A DNA stretch of 64,000 bases from Halomonas binhaiensis (lineage in GTDB: Bacteria > Pseudomonadota > Gammaproteobacteria > Pseudomonadales > Halomonadaceae). The translations under genes were made by a program, and so were the position numbers. Location: NCBI RefSeq assembly GCF_008329985.2, contig NZ_CP038437.2:3534001-3598000 (forward strand). The letters are read 5' to 3'. This document shows positions 20,829 to 29,537 of this stretch, in pieces. How positions within the stretch are numbered: position 1 is the first letter of the stretch; every line of letters begins with the position of its first letter. The notes under the pieces are model-generated. The model worked only from the letters and a program-made list of their open reading frames with translations. It was not told where the DNA came from and did no database searches.

Positions 20829-20872
20829 CTGGTGCCCCTGTCTTGGCAAATTTGCAGAGTCAGGGGCGCCAG
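20829..20872. terminator. Hairpin between converging ycaC-like and adhP genes
   Basis: A 12-bp stem (CTGGTGCCCCTG / CAGGGGCGCCAG, one G-T pair) encloses a smaller palindrome GCAAATTTGC. It lies exactly between two converging genes. There is no long T-run, so termination strength is uncertain. Confidence 0.65.
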
Positions 20873-20882
20873 CTTCAACGCA

Positions 20883-21899
20883 TCAAGCATTCATGTCCAG
20901 CACGACACGCCCTTCGATCTTGCCTTCGAGCATGCGTCCAAACACCTCGTTGATATTCTCGAGACTATCGGTCGAGACGGTAGCATGCACCTTACCCTCG
21001 CCAGCAAAGTCCAGGGCTTCCTGCAGATCCTGGCGTGTGCCGACGATGGAACCCCGGATGGTGATACCATTCAGCACCGTGTCAAAGATCGGCAGCGGGA
21101 AGTCGCCTGGCGGCAATCCATTCAGAGAGATGGTGCCACCACGCCGGACCATACCTTGGGCCTGTTCGAAGGCCTTGGGAGATACGGCAGTCACGAGCAC
21201 CCCATGAGCCCCACCGATATCGCGCTTGAGTGCTGCAGCAGGATCCTCATGCATGGCATTGACGGTCACACTGGCACCAAGGCGTCTGGCCAGTTCAAGC
21301 TTGGTGTCATCGATATCGACCGCGGCAACATTCAGGCCCATGGCGCGTGCATACTGGACCGCCATATGGCCCAGGCCACCGATGCCCGAGATCACCACCC
21401 ATTGGCCGGGGCGTGTATCCGTCACCTTGAGTCCCTTGTACACCGTCACCCCGGCACATAGCACCGGTGCGATATCGACAAAGCCGACATTGTCGGGCAG
21501 ATGTCCCACATAACCCGCATCTGCCAAGGTGTACTCGGCGAACCCTCCGTTGACGGAATAGCCGGTATTCTGCTGCGATTCACACAGCGTTTCCCAGCCG
21601 CCCAGGCAGTGCTCGCAATGCCCACAGGCACTGTACAACCAGGGCACTCCGACCCGGTCGCCTTCCTTCACATGACGAACCCCATCACCCACTGCCGCCA
21701 CATGACCGACACCTTCATGTCCAGGAATGAACGGAGGATTTGGCTTGACCGGCCAGTCACCATGGGCAGCATGCAGATCCGTATGACAGACTCCGGATGC
21801 CGCAATCTTGACCACGATCTCGCCACGCCCGGGACGCGGCACAGGAGCCTCTTCAATACTCAGCGGTTGACCGAACGCACGCACTACAGCAGCTTTCAT
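20883..21899 (-). CDS. adhP: NAD-dependent zinc alcohol dehydrogenase, AdhP/AdhA type
   Basis: 338 residues from MKAAVV. Catalytic zinc ligands are Cys38 ([15 protein letters not shown]) and His61-Glu62 (GHEGVG); the four structural cysteines are 92, 95, 98 and 106 ([16 protein letters not shown]). The NAD turn is [13 protein letters not shown]. This is the propanol-preferring or ethanol-active tetrameric class. The start at 21899 has GGAAAG upstream and matches the family N-terminus; two in-frame starts up to 21917 are less likely. It follows an acetaldehyde dehydrogenase-type gene, so the pair would take primary alcohols to acids. Confidence 0.93.
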   Translation of the reverse strand: MKAAVVRAFGQPLSIEEAPVPRPGRGEIVVKIAASGVCHTDLHAAHGDWPVKPNPPFIPGHEGVGHVAAVGDGVRHVKEGDRVGVPWLYSACGHCEHCLGGWETLCESQQNTGYSVNGGFAEYTLADAGYVGHLPDNVGFVDIAPVLCAGVTVYKGLKVTDTRPGQWVVISGIGGLGHMAVQYARAMGLNVAAVDIDDTKLELARRLGASVTVNAMHEDPAAALKRDIGGAHGVLVTAVSPKAFEQAQGMVRRGGTISLNGLPPGDFPLPIFDTVLNGITIRGSIVGTRQDLQEALDFAGEGKVHATVSTDSLENINEVFGRMLEGKIEGRVVLDMNA

Positions 21900-21943
21900 C
21901 GTACTTTCCATGAGCATTACCTCGAACCAGATAATGGTATAGA

Positions 21944-21967
21944 CCCGCCACTCGCATGAGTGGCGGG
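21944..21967. promoter_or_regulatory. Perfect hairpin between aldehyde dehydrogenase and adhP
   Basis: A 10-bp perfect stem CCCGCCACTC / GAGTGGCGGG with a 4-base loop, in the 155-base gap. There is no T-run. It may stabilise or limit read-through between the two genes. Confidence 0.6.
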
Positions 21968-22006
21968 AGTATCGAGTACTGCACTGAAAGTCAGGGGGAA
22001 TGTCCG

Positions 22007-22037
22007 CTCGCCTGTTGGTGAAAAACCATCAGGCGAG
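22007..22037. terminator. Hairpin just after the aldehyde dehydrogenase gene
   Basis: An 11-bp stem with one mismatch (CTCGCCTGTTGG / CCATCAGGCGAG) and an A-rich loop, 18 bases beyond the stop codon. With the hairpin at 21944 it forms a double barrier before adhP. It lacks a clear T-tract. Confidence 0.5.
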
Positions 22038-22054
22038 GGCTTATCAGAGGTTCC

Positions 22055-23575
22055 TTAGAAGAAACCAAGCGGGTTGATGTCATAGCTGACCAGCAGGTTC
22101 TTGGTCTGCTGGTAGTGCTCGAGCATCATCTTGTGCGTTTCGCGGCCGACACCGGACTTCTTGTAGCCACCGAAGGCGGCATGCGCTGGATACTGGTGGT
22201 AGCAGTTGGTCCAGACACGACCGGCCTGAATCCCGCGACCCATGCGGAAGGCCACATTGATGTCCCGGCTCCACACCCCGGCACCGAGCCCGAACTCGGT
22301 ATCATTGGCAATCGCCAGCGCCTCGGCTTCGTCCTTGAAGGTAGTCACGGCCACGACCGGGCCGAAGATTTCCTCCTGGAACACGCGCATCTTGTTGTTG
22401 CCCTTGAGCAGGGTCGGCTGAATATAGAAGCCATGGGAATAGGCGGGGTCGACACTCTCCTTGTCACCACCGGTGATGAACTCGGCCCCTTCCTGACGCG
22501 CGACCTCCATGTACGACATGATCTTGTCGAACTGCTCCTGGGATGCCTGGGCCCCCACCTGCACATCGGTATCCAGCGGATTGCCACGCTTGATCTTGGC
22601 GACCCGCTCCATCACCTTGGCCATGAAGGGCTCGTAGATGCTTTCCTGAATCAGCGCACGGGATGGGCAGGTACACACTTCCCCCTGGTTGAAGAAGGCC
22701 AGTACCAGTCCTTCTGCCGCTTTTTCGATGAACTCCGGCTCGGCGTTCATGATGTCGGCGAAATAGATGTTCGGAGACTTGCCACCCAGCTCCACCGTGG
22801 AAGGGATGATGTTCTCGGCAGCGCACTTGAGAATGTGGGCACCCACGGGGGTGGAGCCGGTGAACGCAATCTTGGCGATGCGCTTGCTGGTGGCCAGCGC
22901 CTGGCCGGCTTCAGCGCCATAGCCGTTGACGATGTTGACCACACCTGGTGGCAACAGGTCACCGATGACCTTGACCAGCTCCAATATCGAGGCGGGGGTC
23001 TGTTCTGCTGGCTTCAATACCACACAGTTGCCGGCGGCCAAGGCAGGCGCCAGCTTCCAGGTGGCCATCAATAGCGGGAAGTTCCAGGGAATGATCTGCC
23101 CTACCACACCCAGCGGCTCATGAAAGTGATAAGCCACCGTATTGGCATCGATATCCGCAGCAGTGCCTTCCTGCGCGCGGATACAGCCTGCAAAATAACG
23201 GAAATGATCCACTGCCAGGGGAATGTCGGCGGCCAAGGTCTCGCGTACCGCCTTGCCATTGTCCCAGGTTTCGGCAACGGCAAGCTTTTCTAGGTTGGCC
23301 TCGATACGATCCGCTATCTTGAGCAGGATGTTGCTGCGTTCCGTCGCGGAGGTCTTGCCCCAGGCTGGCGCCGCCTTGTGCGCCGCATCCAGCGCCAGCT
23401 CGATGTCTTCCGCCGTGGAGCGGGGTATCTGACAGAACACCTCACCATTGACCGGACTGATATTGTCGAAATACTCGCCCTTGACCGGCGGCACGAACTC
23501 TCCGCCAATGTAGTTACCGTAACGTTGTTCGAAGCTGACAACGGCACCGGAATGACCGGGGTTGGCATAAATCAT
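22055..23575 (-). CDS. exaC: NAD-dependent aldehyde (acetaldehyde) dehydrogenase, ExaC-like
   Basis: 506 residues. The general base Glu262 lies in VELGGKSP, the catalytic Cys301 in GEVCTCPSR, and the cofactor loop in FTGSTPVG. The N-terminal [16 protein letters not shown] and the C-terminal [23 protein letters not shown] are typical of bacterial acetaldehyde dehydrogenases (ExaC/AldB group). The divergent neighbour is a LuxR-type response regulator resembling ErbR, the regulator of exaC in Pseudomonas ethanol oxidation. No PQQ alcohol dehydrogenase lies nearby; adhP fills that place. Confidence 0.92.
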   Translation of the reverse strand: MIYANPGHSGAVVSFEQRYGNYIGGEFVPPVKGEYFDNISPVNGEVFCQIPRSTAEDIELALDAAHKAAPAWGKTSATERSNILLKIADRIEANLEKLAVAETWDNGKAVRETLAADIPLAVDHFRYFAGCIRAQEGTAADIDANTVAYHFHEPLGVVGQIIPWNFPLLMATWKLAPALAAGNCVVLKPAEQTPASILELVKVIGDLLPPGVVNIVNGYGAEAGQALATSKRIAKIAFTGSTPVGAHILKCAAENIIPSTVELGGKSPNIYFADIMNAEPEFIEKAAEGLVLAFFNQGEVCTCPSRALIQESIYEPFMAKVMERVAKIKRGNPLDTDVQVGAQASQEQFDKIMSYMEVARQEGAEFITGGDKESVDPAYSHGFYIQPTLLKGNNKMRVFQEEIFGPVVAVTTFKDEAEALAIANDTEFGLGAGVWSRDINVAFRMGRGIQAGRVWTNCYHQYPAHAAFGGYKKSGVGRETHKMMLEHYQQTKNLLVSYDINPLGFF

Positions 23576-23747
23576 GGCATGACTCCTGAGCTGATTCGTC
23601 GTCTTGGCGACGTCATTATGGTTGTGATCGAATCCATACCTATCCAGTCTTGGTCACCAGGGCGAGTTGCGACATACTGCCCAGGCAGGAGTTGGCCTCA
23701 TCCTTCGGTAGGAGACGCCACCCCACCAATAACAAGGAGCAACTGTC

Positions 23748-24437
23748 ATGTACCGGCTACTAGTGGCCGACGACCATCCGCTGTTTCGCGACGCTCTCAG
23801 CGGCGTCGTGGATTCCGCCCTGCCAGGAAGCGAGCTTTGCGAAGCCGACTGCTTCGCTGATCTGCTGATGCATCTCGGTGAGAACGATGAAGTGGACCTG
23901 GTGTTGCTCGACCTCAACCTGCCGGACGCGGCAGGTCTCGACGGTCTGGCCCGGTTGCGCCAGCACTTCCCCGAAGTTCCTGTGGCCGTCGTGTCTGCCG
24001 AAAGCGATCGCCGCATCGTGCTGGATGCCTTGGACCTTGGTGCCGTTGGCTATGTGCCCAAATCAACACCACGCTCGGCGTTGATGGCGGCACTGCGCCA
24101 GATTCTCGATGGTCAGGTCTATCTGCCTGCGGAGCTGTTGCGACGTCCTTCATCACCGGGCCAACACCCGCAGCACTCTACTGATACGCCGACCTCTGAA
24201 TTCGGACGACGCCTCGAGCAGCTCACCGACAAGGAGCTTAACGTGCTGATGCTGCTGATACGCGGCGGATCCAACAAGGCCATTGCCCGACAGCTCGATA
24301 TCGCGGAAACCACGGTCAAGACGCATGTGTCGGCCATTCTCAAGAAGCTTGGCGTCACCAGCCGAGTCCATGCCATCGTAGCCGCCGATGAAGCCACTCT
24401 GGCCAGGGTGTTGGCTAACCGACCAAAGAGAAGATGA
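23748..24437 (+). CDS. LuxR-type response regulator, ErbR/AgmR-like
   Basis: 229 residues: a receiver domain (1-120) with phospho-acceptor Asp55 in LVLLDLNLPD and the acidic pocket VADDH, and a C-terminal NarL-type HTH (LTDKELNVLMLLIRGGSNKAIARQL, about 160-225). Divergent from the exaC-like gene by 172 bases, it is the obvious activator of alcohol and aldehyde oxidation, as ErbR is in Pseudomonas. The soluble hybrid kinase at 25917 is the likely partner. AAGGAG is well placed before ATG. Confidence 0.9.
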   Translation: MYRLLVADDHPLFRDALSGVVDSALPGSELCEADCFADLLMHLGENDEVDLVLLDLNLPDAAGLDGLARLRQHFPEVPVAVVSAESDRRIVLDALDLGAVGYVPKSTPRSALMAALRQILDGQVYLPAELLRRPSSPGQHPQHSTDTPTSEFGRRLEQLTDKELNVLMLLIRGGSNKAIARQLDIAETTVKTHVSAILKKLGVTSRVHAIVAADEATLARVLANRPKRR

Positions 24438-24442
24438 GCTGA

Positions 24443-25378
24443 CTAGTTCCTGCGCCACTCCCGCGGCAACCGTTCCGTCAGAAAGTCCATGAACGCCCTG
24501 ACCTTGGGTGTGACATCCTTGCGATGGCCAACACACAGGTAAATATCCATGGGTTCGGACACCGCACGCACACGCTCATCACTGCCGGGATCGAATAGCG
24601 AGACCAGCTCCCCGCTTTCCAGATAGGGCTGGGCAATAAAAGCCGCTAGTCGGGTGATTCCCCCATCAGCCAAGGCCATGCGTGCCAGTACATCGATATC
24701 ATCGCTGATCATGGCCACTCTGGTATCCGGCTCGAAGCGAATGCCATCGCGGATGAACCCCCAGCTCAGAAACTTTCCATCGAGGGGAAAGCGAAATGCC
24801 AGGCAATCGTGCTCCTTGAGCTCTTCAGGAGTATGGGGCGTGCCTGCGCGGCTCAGATATGCCGGAGACGCGCAAAACAGGAAAGGAATCGACGCAATAT
24901 GGCGCGCCACCAGCCCATCTTCCAACTGAGGAGTGATGCGGATGCTGATATCCACGGTCTCACGGATATGGTTCACGCTGCGGTCCGTGGTCAGCAATTC
25001 AAGGGTAAGGTGCGGGTAGGCAGCATTGAAATCAGGTATCAAGGGAGCCAGCACGTGGCGACCGAAGGCGGAGGTAGAGGCAATTCTCAAGCGCCCACGC
25101 GGTGCGGCCTGCAGGGAGGCAATCGCGTTATGTGCCTGCTCGATGTCTCGCGCGATGTGCTTCACCCGCTCGTAATACACCGTGCCACTGTCAGTAAGTG
25201 CCATGCGCCGGGTGGTCCGGGACAGCAACCTGACATCCAGGTGGGTTTCCAGTCTGGCGATACTCTGGCTGACAGCAGCAGAACTGATACCGAGTTGCCT
25301 GGCACCTTCCGCGATACTGCCCGTCTCGACGACGCGCACAAAACACTCTATGGCACGCAAGGTATCCATATCAGCCAT
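24443..25378 (-). CDS. LysR-family transcriptional regulator
   Basis: 311 residues, with an N-terminal HTH (GSIAEGARQLGISSAAVSQSIARLE) and an effector-binding domain starting GRLRIASTSAFGRHVLAPL. It converges on the response-regulator gene with only 5 bases between stops, and diverges from the DUF2798 membrane-protein gene, a common LysR/target pairing. The start at 25378 has AAGGG upstream; 25369 is an alternative. Confidence 0.92.
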   Translation of the reverse strand: MADMDTLRAIECFVRVVETGSIAEGARQLGISSAAVSQSIARLETHLDVRLLSRTTRRMALTDSGTVYYERVKHIARDIEQAHNAIASLQAAPRGRLRIASTSAFGRHVLAPLIPDFNAAYPHLTLELLTTDRSVNHIRETVDISIRITPQLEDGLVARHIASIPFLFCASPAYLSRAGTPHTPEELKEHDCLAFRFPLDGKFLSWGFIRDGIRFEPDTRVAMISDDIDVLARMALADGGITRLAAFIAQPYLESGELVSLFDPGSDERVRAVSEPMDIYLCVGHRKDVTPKVRAFMDFLTERLPREWRRN

Positions 25379-25520
25379 ATACCCTTAGGTTTTACAAAGA
25401 ATTTCACTACTGATTATTAAGAATAGGTTTATAGAGATATTAGTTTCAGCCGTCTACTGCAGAACATGCACCTGGGATAGGGTGGTCATCCATCAGCCAT
25501 CACCCACCAGGAAGCCCACA

Positions 25521-25832
25521 ATGGATTCACGCTCAAGCGCCGCATCTGTCAGCTCCAGCATGTCCAGGAACGTCTTCAGGCGTGTCGTGGAAAGGCGGGG
25601 GTTGCCTCATCGCCTCACCCCCGTCGTCTTTGCCTTTTACATGTCGGCCATCATGGCTTTCTTGATGTGCCTGGTCATCACCGCAGCCAACAGCGGTATC
25701 GGCCCAGGCTATATAGACAGTGCATGGAGAGCTTACAAGCTGGCCATGCCAGTGGCATTTGTCTGTGTCCTGATTGTCAGGCCGGTCGTGGTGCGTCTGG
25801 TAACGCTGACCATTGAACGAAACCAAGAATGA
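25521..25832 (+). CDS. DUF2798 family small membrane protein
   Basis: 103 residues from the ATG at 25521, which has AGGAAG 7 bases upstream; the longer frame from 25482 does not. Two membrane helices are clear (VVFAFYMSAIMAFLMCLVIT and MPVAFVCVLIVRPVVVRLV), with HRLTPVVFAF before the first, the DUF2798 pattern. Function is unknown. It diverges from a LysR gene, and its stop lies inside a 16-bp tandem repeat. Confidence 0.85.
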   Translation: MDSRSSAASVSSSMSRNVFRRVVERRGLPHRLTPVVFAFYMSAIMAFLMCLVITAANSGIGPGYIDSAWRAYKLAMPVAFVCVLIVRPVVVRLVTLTIERNQE

Positions 25833-25874
25833 ATGAAGCTATGAAAGAATGAAGCTACGAATGAATGAAGCCCC
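25827..25874. repeat. Three 16-bp tandem repeats between DUF2798 gene and kinase gene
   Basis: Units GAATGAATGAAGCTAT, GAAAGAATGAAGCTAC and GAATGAATGAAGCCCC. The array starts in the last codons of the DUF2798 gene and runs into the stem at 25870-25887. Confidence 0.88.
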
Positions 25875-25887
25875 GACTGAACGGGGC
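25870..25887. terminator. Short hairpin between converging DUF2798 and kinase genes
   Basis: A 6-bp stem GCCCCG / CGGGGC with a 6-base loop between convergent genes. The T-run is weak on both strands, so it is a weak terminator candidate. Confidence 0.5.
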
Positions 25888-25916
25888 CACAGCAACTCAT
25901 GGCATGACGGCGTGTT

Positions 25917-27338
25917 TCAGGGGCCGTCATGCCCCGCCTCACCCAGTAGATGGATCAGCGCCTGACGCAACCGCAGTGGCTTGACCGGCTTGAGCACGCA
26001 GGGAAAACCACGCTCGCGACAGCGCCGCTTGATCTCAGCATCATGGTTGGCAGTGATCAGCATCGGCATGACCCAGGGATAACGCTGGATGAGCCGCTCC
26101 GCCAGCGACAGGCCGTCGCCATCTTCTGCATCCAGGTGGTAATCGATCAGCAGTACACCCCGCCATGCACTGCCGGCTTCCGCCGGCTGTTGTTCCCGTT
26201 GTTCTTCCAGCTGTTGTTCAAGTTCTGCGGCGCACGTGGACACGCGAACCTGGCACCCCCATCCACATAACAACGCCTGCATGCCATCGAGAATGCTGGC
26301 ATCGTTATCGAGCACCCACAGGCAGGCACCTTTCAGGTATTCGCTGCCCCGTAACGGCACCACGGTGGTGACTGCCGGCTCCACGACCGGGGCTCGAGCA
26401 TAGGGCAGCATCAGCGCAAACAACGTGCCATGACCAGACTGGCTTGCCAGCTGCAAGGGATGGTCGAGCAAGCGCGCAATGCGATCCACGATGGCCAGGC
26501 CAAGCCCCAGCCCGGGCGACTGCCGGGAGACTTGATCACGTCCACGACGGAATTCGAGAAAGACTTCCTCGCGACGAGACTCTGGAATGCCGGGGCCAGT
26601 ATCGGCAACCACTATCTCAAGCCCCTCGGCACGACGCCGACATCCCAGCAAGACCCGGCCTGTGTCGGTGTAACGCACCGCATTGGAGACCAGGTTGCGT
26701 ATCACTCGGGCCAACAGCGCCAGATCCGATTCCACCACGGCAGAGCTGGCAACATAAGAGAACGCCAGGCCCTTGGCCTGTGCCATCTGCCACGACTCTT
26801 CCGCCAAAGCATCGAGCAGCTCAGCCACGGCAAATGGGGCCACATCAGGGGTCAAAACGCCGGCGTCCAGGCGTGAAATATCCACCAGAGTCCCTAGTAA
26901 CTGTTCCACATCCCGCAGGGAGCGTCCGATATTAGTGACCAGGGTTCCTGCGTTCCGCTCCAGGGGCAGCTCTTCCAGTGCACTGGTAAACAACCGCGCT
27001 GCATTCAGCGGCTGCAGCAGATCGTGGCTGACCGCTGCAAGAAAGCGGGTCTTGGAATGATTGGCCGCTTCCGCCTCGCGGCGCGCATCTTCCAGGCGTG
27101 TATTGGTCTCGGCCAACTCATCCAGAGTGCGATGCAAGGTATCTGTTCTCTCACGCACCTGCTCGGCAAGCAGTACCGCATGCTCGAAGGCACCATAGGG
27201 GGCTCGGCCGGTTCCTGCGGACTCCACCCTCTCCATCAGTGCCTGGCAGATACGCCGCAGGCGCCGATTCTCCTCGAACAGCTCCTGTTCCAGAGGGCTC
27301 TGCGGTTCGCCATCGGCGACTTTACTGAGCAAGTCCAA
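25917..27338 (-). CDS. Soluble hybrid sensor histidine kinase
   Basis: 473 residues without a membrane segment. A coiled coil at about 15-95 leads to the HisKA domain with His105 (AAVSHDLLQPLNAARLF), then HATPase_c (NLVSNAVRY, ADTGPGIP, GLGLGLAIV) and a C-terminal receiver with a DYHLD aspartate. There is no HPt. The SHDLLQPLNA form of the H-box is the one found in ErcS'/NahK-type kinases tied to PQQ-alcohol signalling. It starts with TTG after GGAG and overlaps the FIST gene by 17 bases, so input probably comes from the FIST protein. Confidence 0.9.
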   Translation of the reverse strand: MDLLSKVADGEPQSPLEQELFEENRRLRRICQALMERVESAGTGRAPYGAFEHAVLLAEQVRERTDTLHRTLDELAETNTRLEDARREAEAANHSKTRFLAAVSHDLLQPLNAARLFTSALEELPLERNAGTLVTNIGRSLRDVEQLLGTLVDISRLDAGVLTPDVAPFAVAELLDALAEESWQMAQAKGLAFSYVASSAVVESDLALLARVIRNLVSNAVRYTDTGRVLLGCRRRAEGLEIVVADTGPGIPESRREEVFLEFRRGRDQVSRQSPGLGLGLAIVDRIARLLDHPLQLASQSGHGTLFALMLPYARAPVVEPAVTTVVPLRGSEYLKGACLWVLDNDASILDGMQALLCGWGCQVRVSTCAAELEQQLEEQREQQPAEAGSAWRGVLLIDYHLDAEDGDGLSLAERLIQRYPWVMPMLITANHDAEIKRRCRERGFPCVLKPVKPLRLRQALIHLLGEAGHDGP

Positions 27339-28515
27339 TTGCCACTCCGGTAAAGGTCTGATTCACATGCATGCCGTGATGCTGCTCACCATAGGTGTTG
27401 AAGCCTATCACTCGGGCAGCGGCCAGACGCTGGGAACCTTCCTCGATCAACCCGAGGGACTCCAGCTCCAGGCGGCGCAGGAAGCAGTCGCAACCAATGA
27501 TCAGCCCGGGACGTCCCAGGCGAGCTTCCAGCCCTGCCATGGTCTCATCCAGAGCATCAAGCTGCGAGACAGCTTGCATCGCCGTGAGCACGATGCCGGT
27601 TTCCACGGCGCAATAGAAGCTCAGGCTGCCATCGTCATTGACACTCTGTATCGAGCGCACGAACCAGGCATCGCCCAGTTTCACTGCCAGTGGATGACGT
27701 GCAAACACCCCTTCGTTCAAGGCTTCGACTGGCAACCCTACCAAGCGTGCATATTCCTCCACTGCCGGCAGGGCATTGAGTTCCACGACGCGGCGAGCCG
27801 AAGGATCTGCCTGGGTCACGACCAGCTTTTCACCCCGAGAAACCAGATGATGGGCGGAAAACACTTCAAAGGGGTGATGGGTCGTGATCAGCACGACCAC
27901 GGCAGCATCACTGTGAAAGCGCTCACCGGCAAAGACATGGGTATGCGCCAGGTGGTTATCGTCACCGGCAGAACCACCAAAACTCGGGATGCCTCCCAGG
28001 GCAGCATCCAGGATTGCCAATACCTGCTCCTCGCTGGCCGAAAGCCCATCGAGCAGGGTCAAGGCAAAGGTTTCACCACCGTTACCGGAAAAGCGCCGGC
28101 GGGCTTCCTGCACCAGGCTATCAACCCGGCGTTGAGCGGCTTCCAGCGTCACACTATCGAGTTCGTCGATCAGCGTTGCAGCCACACCGAAGTGACGGCA
28201 ATCAAACCCCATGGCCACGATGCAGCCCCGTTCATAGCCCGCTGGGGTAATTTCTCCTGCCGTGGTACAGCCCGCCAGCGGGGTCTCGTCAAAGGCGGCA
28301 CTCAAGGCCTCACCGAGGGGTTCGAGTGGATATTCCGCACTGACGAAGAACAGTACGAACCCCAGGTCGGGATGCATCAGCGCTTGGCGCAGCTCCTGCG
28401 CGACCTGCTGTGGATCGTGACTGCGGCTGACAGCGATACGGACACCTTGTTCCAATGGCAACCGGGAATATTCCAGTGGCAACCGGGAAAGCGCCTTGTC
28501 TCGGGATTGCGCCAT
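27322..28515 (-). CDS. FIST-domain sensory protein
   Basis: 397 residues with FIST_N (about 40-235; for example AGCTTAGEITPAGYERGCIVAMGF and FGGSAGDDNHLAHTHVF) and FIST_C (about 240-385; GLIIGCDCFLRRLELE, GFNTYGEQHHGMHVNQTFTGV). FIST domains are predicted small-ligand sensors coupled to signal transduction. No signal peptide, so cytoplasmic. It overlaps the downstream kinase gene and should provide its input. AGGAG lies 7 bases before the start. Confidence 0.92.
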   Translation of the reverse strand: MAQSRDKALSRLPLEYSRLPLEQGVRIAVSRSHDPQQVAQELRQALMHPDLGFVLFFVSAEYPLEPLGEALSAAFDETPLAGCTTAGEITPAGYERGCIVAMGFDCRHFGVAATLIDELDSVTLEAAQRRVDSLVQEARRRFSGNGGETFALTLLDGLSASEEQVLAILDAALGGIPSFGGSAGDDNHLAHTHVFAGERFHSDAAVVVLITTHHPFEVFSAHHLVSRGEKLVVTQADPSARRVVELNALPAVEEYARLVGLPVEALNEGVFARHPLAVKLGDAWFVRSIQSVNDDGSLSFYCAVETGIVLTAMQAVSQLDALDETMAGLEARLGRPGLIIGCDCFLRRLELESLGLIEEGSQRLAAARVIGFNTYGEQHHGMHVNQTFTGVAIGLAQ

Positions 28516-28584
28516 GCAAGGACTCCTGAAGGATCATGCTGCTCATCCTGTCAGGAGTGCGTAGGACGCTCAACGCGACCATCT

Positions 28585-28601
28585 GAGTAGGTGTACTACT
28601 C
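28585..28601. promoter_or_regulatory. Inverted repeat upstream of the FIST-kinase operon
   Basis: GAGTAG and CTACTC arms separated by 5 bases (GTGTA), about 70 bases before the FIST start. It could be an operator for the ErbR-like regulator; I did not find an exact second copy before exaC. Confidence 0.35.
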
Positions 28602-28616
28602 ATTGCAGGTGCTGTG

Positions 28617-29183
28617 TCATCCTCTCCTGGCTCGCAGACGCAACTTGCGTCCAGACTGGGCTTGCAACCAGGGCGCCAGAAGTCGTGTCACCAGGGGGAT
28701 GAAGAAAAACACCATCACTGGTGTCAGCATCAGGGTATTGGCCAGAATCCGAGGCAGCAGTGGCAGGCTGGCCAGGGCTTCACCGAACACCATCTGGAAC
28801 AGCAGCGATACAGGGAAGAATGCCAGCCAGATGGCAATGGCCTGCTTCCAGCGCGGAGGTGTTCGCGGGCCCGGCGCGGAAAACCATCCATCGATGCCGC
28901 TTGCTCGCTGTTCCTGGGGCGACTCGAACAGCCCTGTTCCACGGCTCAACCATGCCCGACGGGATGCTGAGTGTTCCCAACGGGCCAGGGTCCGGTCATC
29001 CTGGAAGCGAAAGATGATCTGATATTGGTCGTCGCCAGGCGGCGGCGCCAGAATGCCGGAGCCCAGGTAGCCGGGAAAATCGGCAGCAAGCTCCCTGCCC
29101 TCGTCCAGCCAGTGCATGAAATCCTGGTAGCGCCCAAGAGCTACGCGGCGAGCCACCATCAAGGTAACGGGTTGTGTCGACAT
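28617..29183 (-). CDS. Antibiotic-biosynthesis-monooxygenase-fold (ABM) protein with two membrane helices
   Basis: 188 residues from ATG 29183 (GAGGAG 7 bases upstream); the longer frame to 29357 lacks such a site. The first 95 or so residues are an ABM/dimeric alpha-beta barrel domain (YQDFMHWLDEGRELAADFPGY, YQIIFRFQDDRTLARWE). The rest holds two hydrophobic segments (AIAIWLAFFPVSLLFQMVF and a second near 150-170) and a basic tail. Bacterial homologues of this fused form have no known reaction. It follows the FIST/kinase genes in map order but reads from its own upstream region. Confidence 0.8.
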   Translation of the reverse strand: MSTQPVTLMVARRVALGRYQDFMHWLDEGRELAADFPGYLGSGILAPPPGDDQYQIIFRFQDDRTLARWEHSASRRAWLSRGTGLFESPQEQRASGIDGWFSAPGPRTPPRWKQAIAIWLAFFPVSLLFQMVFGEALASLPLLPRILANTLMLTPVMVFFFIPLVTRLLAPWLQAQSGRKLRLRARRG

Positions 29184-29428
29184 AGGGATCTCCTCGTCGC
29201 ATCCAGGCCCGGCATCACTTCCGGATAGGAAATGCTGCCAAGGCATGTTCGGAGCAAGATGGCTGACAGTTGCCTGCCAACCGCCTCGGTGGGCCAGGTA
29301 TAGCCCGGTGCATTTACTGCACTGCAATATGCGCGCCATTATGCCACGCAATAACAATATTCAAATATTTTTCTGACAGATAAGACAAATACAGATAAAT
29401 CATCGGCATATCTGCGTTTTTTACACAT

Positions 29429-29456
29429 AAAAAAGGCCTGACAATTCTGTCAGGCC
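29429..29456 (-). terminator. Rho-independent terminator of the fru operon
   Basis: On the minus strand GGCCTGACA / TGTCAGGCC (9-bp perfect stem, 4-base loop) is followed directly by TTTTTT. It lies about 80 bases after the fruA stop. Confidence 0.9.
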
Positions 29457-29487
29457 ATAAGGGTCATCTTCTTTCTGGAGCATCCAT

Positions 29488-29516
29488 GCATGCCCATGCC
29501 TCTTTCATGGGCATGC
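29488..29516. promoter_or_regulatory. Perfect 11-bp hairpin after fruA
   Basis: Arms GCATGCCCATG and CATGGGCATGC with a 7-base loop, between the fruA stop and the terminator. With no T-run it may protect the mRNA 3' end. Confidence 0.6.
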
Positions 29517-29537
29517 TGATGTACAAGGGCTCATGCC

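Larger units (their letters stand above)
29184..29537. other. Intergenic region upstream of the ABM gene and downstream of fruA
   Basis: 354 bases, AT-rich between 29340 and 29430. It contains the fru operon terminator (29429-29456) and a second perfect hairpin (29488-29516). Presumably the ABM gene promoter lies near 29200-29400. I see no gene. Confidence 0.6.

Noticed and set aside
24443..25832. LysR plus DUF2798 pair as part of the alcohol-signalling system
   Set aside because: They lie inside the cluster, but such LysR/DUF2798 pairs occur independently in many genomes; no sequence feature ties them to alcohol oxidation.
29488..29516. Second fru terminator
   Set aside because: The stem is perfect but has no T-run; the proper terminator with TTTTTT lies just beyond it, so this is recorded only as a hairpin.
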